Below, piece after piece: positions 60,110-64,000 of a DNA stretch of 64,000 nucleotides. Where the stretch lies: NCBI GenBank assembly GCA_027574665.1, contig CM050666.1:992001-1056000 (forward strand), given 5' to 3'. The stretch comes from Rhynochetos jubatus. Lineage: Eukaryota > Chordata > Aves > Eurypygiformes > Rhynochetidae. The translations under genes and the position numbers were made by a program. The notes under the pieces are model-generated. The model was not told the origin of the DNA and ran no database searches. It saw nothing but the letters and a program-made list of their open reading frames with translations. Within the stretch, counting starts at the first letter, position 1, and every line of letters begins with the position of its first letter.

Positions 60110-63100
60110 ATGCGCGGCTCGTTGAAGCGTCTGCCCGAACACGGACATCCGAAGCAGCACTGTAATGCGACCAAACAGAAAGAGTTAGGAGAGAATTTCT
60201 TGTCCCTTCTTGCTGCGCCTTTGCAGAGCACTGCGTGCCAGAGCAGCCGGACCGCTGTGTTGCTTGCAATCTCCAGTTCCAACAGTGCCACAGTTCCTCG
60301 GCAACAGAAAGAGCTAGGAAGGAATTGCTTACGCTGTTTTCTCTCGCTGTGCTCTAGCAGTTCGTTCCCTTTTCGGCAGAGCGCGGGACCGCTTGCAAAG
60401 CTTAGAAACAAAGCTCTCCCTTTTCCTCCAAAAGGGAAAGAGCTACGAGGGAATTTCTTAGCGAAACCTTGTTTGTTTTGGCAGAGCACTGCATGCCTCT
60501 TAAGACAGAGCTCTGTATCCCCGGGAAAGTCGAAATCCACAGGGTCACCTTCTCTGTGCTAACAGGCTCGGAGAGGCTGGAATGCGCGGCTCGTTGAAGC
60601 GTCTGCCCGAACACGGACATCCGAAGCAGCACTGTAATGCGACCAAACAGAAAGAGTTAGGAGAGAATTTCTTGTCCCTTCTTGCTGCGCCTTTGCAGAG
60701 CACTGCGTGCCAGAGCAGCCGGACCGCTGTGTTGCTTGCAATCTCCAGTTCCAACAGTGCCACAGTTCCTCGGCAACAGAAAGAGCTAGGAAGGAATTGC
60801 TTACGCTGTTTTCTCTCGCTGTGCTCTAGCAGTTCGTTCCCTTTTCGGCAGAGTGCGGGACCGCTTGCAAAGCTTAGAAACAAACCTCTCCCTTTTCCTC
60901 CAAAAGGGAAAGAGCTACGAGGGAATTTCTTAGCGAAACCTTGTTTGTTTTGGCAGAGCACTGCATGCCTCTTAAGAGAGAGCTCTGGATACCCGGGAAA
61001 GTCGAAATCCACAGGGTCACCTTCTCTGTGCTAACAGGCTCGGAGAGGCTCGAATGCGCGGCTCGTTGAAGCGTCTGCCCGAACACGGACATCCGAAGCA
61101 GCACTGTAATGCGACCAAACAGAAAGAGTTAGGAGAGGATTTCTTGTCCCTTCTTGCTGCGCCCTTGCAGAGCACTGCGTGCCAGAGCAGCCGGACCGCT
61201 GTGTTGCTTGCAATCTCCAGTTCCAACAGTGCCACAGTTCCTCGGCAACAGAAAGAGCTAGGAAGGAATTGCTTACGCTGTTTTCTCTCGCTGTGCTCTA
61301 GCAGTTCGTTCCCTTTTCGGCAGAGCGCGGGACCGCTTGCAAAGCTCAGAAACAAACCTCTCCCTTTTCCTCCAAAAGGGAAAGAGCTACGAGGGAATTT
61401 CTTAGCGAAACCTTGTTTGTTTTGGCAGAGCACTGCATGCCTCTTAAGACAGAGCTCTGGATCCCCGGGAAAGTCGAAATCCACAGGGTCACCTTCTCTG
61501 TGCTAACAGGCTCGGAGAGGCTGGAATGCGCGGCTCGTTGAAGCGTCTGCCCGAACACGGACATCCGAAGCAGCACTGTAATGCGACCAAACAGAAAGAG
61601 TTAGGAGAGAATTTCTTGTCCTTTCTTGCTGCGCCTTTGCAGAGCACTGCGTGCCAGAGCAGCCGGATCGCTGTCGTGCTTGCAATCTCCAGTTCCAACA
61701 GTGCCACAGTTCCTCGGCAACAGAAAGAGCTAGGAAGGAATTGCTTACGCTGTTTTCTCTCGCTGTGCTCTAGCAGTTCGTTCCCTTTTCGGCAGAGCGC
61801 GGGACCGCTTGCAAAGCTTAGAAACAAACCTCTCCCTTTTCCTCCAAAAGGGAAAGAGCTACGAGGGAATTTCTTAGCGAAACCTTGTTTGTTTTGGCAG
61901 AGCACTGCATGCCTCTTAAGACAGAGCTCTGGATCCCCGGGAAAGTCGAAATCCACAGGGTCACCTTCTCTGTGCTAACAGGCTCGGAGAGGCTCGAATG
62001 CGCGGCTCGTTGAAGCGTCTGCCCGAACACGGACATCCGAAGCAGCACTGTAATGCGACCAAAGAGAAAGAGTTAGGAGAGGATTTCTTGTCCCTTCTTG
62101 CTGCGCCCTTGCAGAGCACTGCGTGCCAGAGCAGCCGGACCGCTGTGTTGCTTGCAATCTCCAGTTCCAACAGTGCCACAGTTCCTCGGCAACAGAAAGA
62201 GCTAGGAAGGAATTGCTTACGCTGTTTTCTCTCGCTGTGCTCTAGCAGTTCGTTCCCTTTTCGGCAGAGCGCGGGACCGCTTGCAAAGCTTAGAAACAAA
62301 CCTCTCCCTTTTCCTCCAAAAGGGAAAGAGCTACGAGGGAATTTCTTAGCGAAACCTTGTTTGTTTTGGCAGAGCACTGCATGCCTCTTAAGACAGAGCT
62401 CTGGATCCCCGGGAAAGTCGAAATCCACAGGGTCACCTTCTCTGTGCTAACAGGCTCGGAGAGGCTGGAATGCGCGGCTCGTTGAAGCGTCTGCCCGAAC
62501 ACGGACATCCGAAGCAGCACTGTAATGCGACCAAACAGAAAGAGTTAGGAGAGAATTTCTTGTCCCTTCTTGCTGCGCCTTTGCAGAGCACTGCGTGCCA
62601 GAGCAGCCGGACCGCTGTGTTGCTTGCAATCTCCAGTTCCAACAGTGCCACAGTTCCTCGGCAACAGAAAGAGCTAGGAAGGAATTGCTTACGCTGTTTT
62701 CTCTCGCTGTGCTCTAGCAGTTCGTTCCCTTTTCGGCAGAGCGCGGGACCGCTTGCAAAGCTTAGAAACAAACCTCTCCCTTTTCCTCCAAAAGGGAAAG
62801 AGCTACGAGGGAATTTCTTAGCGAAACCTTGTTTGTTTTGGCAGAGCACTGCATGCCTCTTAAGACAGAGCTCTGGATCCCCGGGAAAGTCGAAATCCAC
62901 AGGGTCACCTTCTCTGTGCTAACAGGCTCGGAGAGGCTGGAATGCGCGGCTCGTTGAAGCGTCTGCCCGAACACGGACATCCGAAGCAGCACTGTAATGC
63001 GACCAAACAGAAAGAGTTAGGAGAGAATTTCTTGTCCCTTCTTGCTGCGCCTTTGCAGAGCACTGCGTGCCAGAGCAGCCGGATCGCTGTGTTGCTTGCA

Positions 63101-63885
63101 ATCTCCAGTTCCAACAGTGCCACAGTTCCTCGGCAACAGAAAGAGCTAGGAAGGAATTGCTTACGCTGTTTTCTCTCGCTGTGCTCTAGCAGTTCGTTCC
63201 CTTTTCGGCAGAGCGCGGGACCGCTTGCAAAGCTTAGAAACAAACCTCTCCCTTTTCCTCCAAAAGGGAAAGAGCTACGAGGGAATTTCTTAGCGAAACC
63301 TTGTTTGTTTTGGCAGAGCACTGCATGCCTCTTAAGACAGAGCTCTGGATCCCCGGGAAAGTCGAAATCCACAGGGTCACCTTCTCTGTGCTAACAGGCT
63401 CGGAGAGGCTCGAATGCGCGGCTCGTTGAAGCGTCTGCCCGAACACGGACATCCGAAGCAGCACTGTAATGCGACCAAACAGAAAGAGTTAGGAGAGGAT
63501 TTCTTGTCCCTTCTTGCTGCGCCTTTGCAGAGCACTGCGTGCCAGAGCAGCCGGACCGCTGTGTTGCTTGCAATCTCCAGTTCCAACAGTGCCACAGTTC
63601 CTCGGCAACAGAAAGAGCTAGGAAGGAATTGCTTACGCTGTTTTCTCTCGCTGTGCTCTAGCAGTTCGTTCCCTTTTCGGCAGAGCGCGGGACCGCTTGC
63701 AAAGCTTAGAAACAAACCTCTCCCTTTTCCTCCAAAAGGGAAAGAGCTACGAGGGAATTTCTTAGCGAAACCTTGTTTGTTTTGGCAGAGCACTGCATGC
63801 CTCTTAAGACAGAGCTCTGTATCCCCGGGAAAGTCGAAATCCACAGGGTCACCTTCTCTGTGCTAACAGGCTCGGAGAGGCTGGA
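60110..63885 (+). repeat. array segment, monomers 128-135, near-copy of 102-109
   Basis: Eight monomers repeating the haplotype order of 47838-51613 with about three substitutions noted in 3776 bp. The copy may extend leftward into monomers 101/127, which both end with GTCAAAATCC, and rightward into partial monomer 136, which matches 110 over its visible 115 bp. Monomer 130 shares AAGCTCAG with 85 and 90 rather than with 104, so later conversion or a different donor is possible. No gene is seen. Confidence 0.83.
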
Positions 63886-64000
63886 ATGCGCGGCTCGTTG
63901 AAGCGTCTGCCCGAACACGGACATCCGAAGCAGCACTGTAATGCGACCAAACAGAAAGAGTTAGGAGAGAATTTCTTGTCCCTTCTTGCTGCGCCTTTGC
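63886..64000 (+). repeat. partial satellite monomer at right edge
   Basis: The first 115 bp (phases 1-115) of monomer 136, cut by the window edge inside subrepeat A. It carries the right-family alleles GACATCCGAAG, AAACAG and GAGAATTT. There is no sign of an array boundary, so the satellite continues to the right. Confidence 0.97.

Larger units (their letters stand above)
1..64000. repeat. 472-bp satellite DNA array, head to tail, fills the window
   Basis: Landmarks such as ATGCGCGGCTCG, CAGAGCTCTG and CAAAGCTTAG recur every 472 bp from end to end. There are 135 complete monomers plus a partial one at each edge, all in one orientation. Only one length change is present in 63.7 kb; all other differences are substitutions, and neighbouring copies typically differ at a few positions. 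GC is about 52%. No unique DNA, gene, tRNA, rRNA or transposon interrupts the array and neither end is reached. Known behaviour of such arrays is concerted evolution by unequal crossing-over and gene conversion in heterochromatin, often at centromeres. A centromeric role here is inference. I do not recognise the family or the species. Confidence 0.98.

Noticed and set aside
31790-63885. Treating all duplicated blocks as assembly error
   Set aside because: Several blocks differ by scattered substitutions and have different unit lengths with colinear private alleles, which is expected from real unequal exchange. Only the apparently perfect 8-monomer duplication remains open to this doubt.
130-63936. 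Hundreds of open frames of 60-170 codons on both strands
   Set aside because: They are the same few frames repeated once per 472-bp monomer. The period is not divisible by three, so no repeat protein can run through. Frames on opposite strands overlap almost fully, variable sites are spread evenly over codon positions and mostly change the protein, and I recognise no domain. They are shadows of the satellite, not genes.
1-64000. CRISPR array or phage-type repeat region
   Set aside because: The repeats are 472 bp and directly abut. There are no short repeats with unique spacers and no cas genes.
1-64000. Tandem gene cluster such as rDNA, 5S or histone genes
   Set aside because: No recognisable rRNA, 5S, tRNA or histone sequence occurs in the monomer, and there is no coding constraint.
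1-64000. Transposon or LTR fossil as the source of the monomer
   Set aside because: No terminal repeats, target-site duplications or recognisable transposase, reverse transcriptase or capsid-type sequence is present in any frame.
1-64000. Telomere-type repeat (TTAGG-like strings such as GTTAGGAG)
   Set aside because: The string occurs once per monomer and is not tandem; it is part of subrepeat A.

Overview
The whole 64-kb window is one uninterrupted array of a single satellite DNA family. The monomer is 472 bp. Counting from the first ATGCGCGGC at 167, I find 135 complete monomers (167-63885), a 166-bp partial monomer on the left and a 115-bp partial monomer on the right. Every monomer is 472 bp except number 22 (10079-10549), which is 471 bp. 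All copies are head to tail in one orientation. No unique flanking DNA, gene, RNA gene, transposon or CRISPR array is present, so the array continues past both ends of the window.

Organism: I do not recognise the family. Long, homogeneous, length-invariant arrays are typical of eukaryotic centromeric, pericentromeric or other heterochromatic satellite, so a eukaryote and a long-read assembly are the likely source. GC is about 52% and CpG is only mildly depleted: about 26 CpG per monomer, observed/expected about 0.8 by hand count. That is unusual for a heavily methylated vertebrate satellite and does not settle the clade. Phases below are positions in the monomer, with phase 1 at base 167.

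Monomer structure: three diverged subrepeats begin with AAAGAG at 129-bp spacing (236, 365, 494 in monomer 1), followed by a 214-bp interval. The monomer therefore looks like a compound unit grown from an ancestral element of about 130 bp. Each monomer also carries an 8-bp-stem hairpin, a perfect 10-bp palindrome, and a minus-strand 17-bp motif matching 8 of the 9 core positions of the mammalian CENP-B box at exact spacing.

Array structure: copies differ by a limited set of diagnostic substitutions, which allow haplotyping. The array is not a simple higher-order repeat. It is a mosaic of overlapping segmental duplications: about 3 monomers at the left end; 11-monomer spacing around 13-21 kb; 4-monomer spacing at 27-30 kb; a seemingly perfect 8-monomer tandem duplication at 31.8-39.3 kb; a 5-monomer duplication overlapping its end; a 9-monomer duplication at 52-60 kb; and an 8-monomer block copied 26 monomers away (47.8-51.6 and 60.1-63.9 kb). 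Allele content also shifts from left to right, as expected from local unequal exchange and gene conversion.

Long open frames exist on both strands of every monomer, but I do not annotate them as genes. The period is not a multiple of three, the substitutions fall evenly across codon positions, and most are amino-acid changing.
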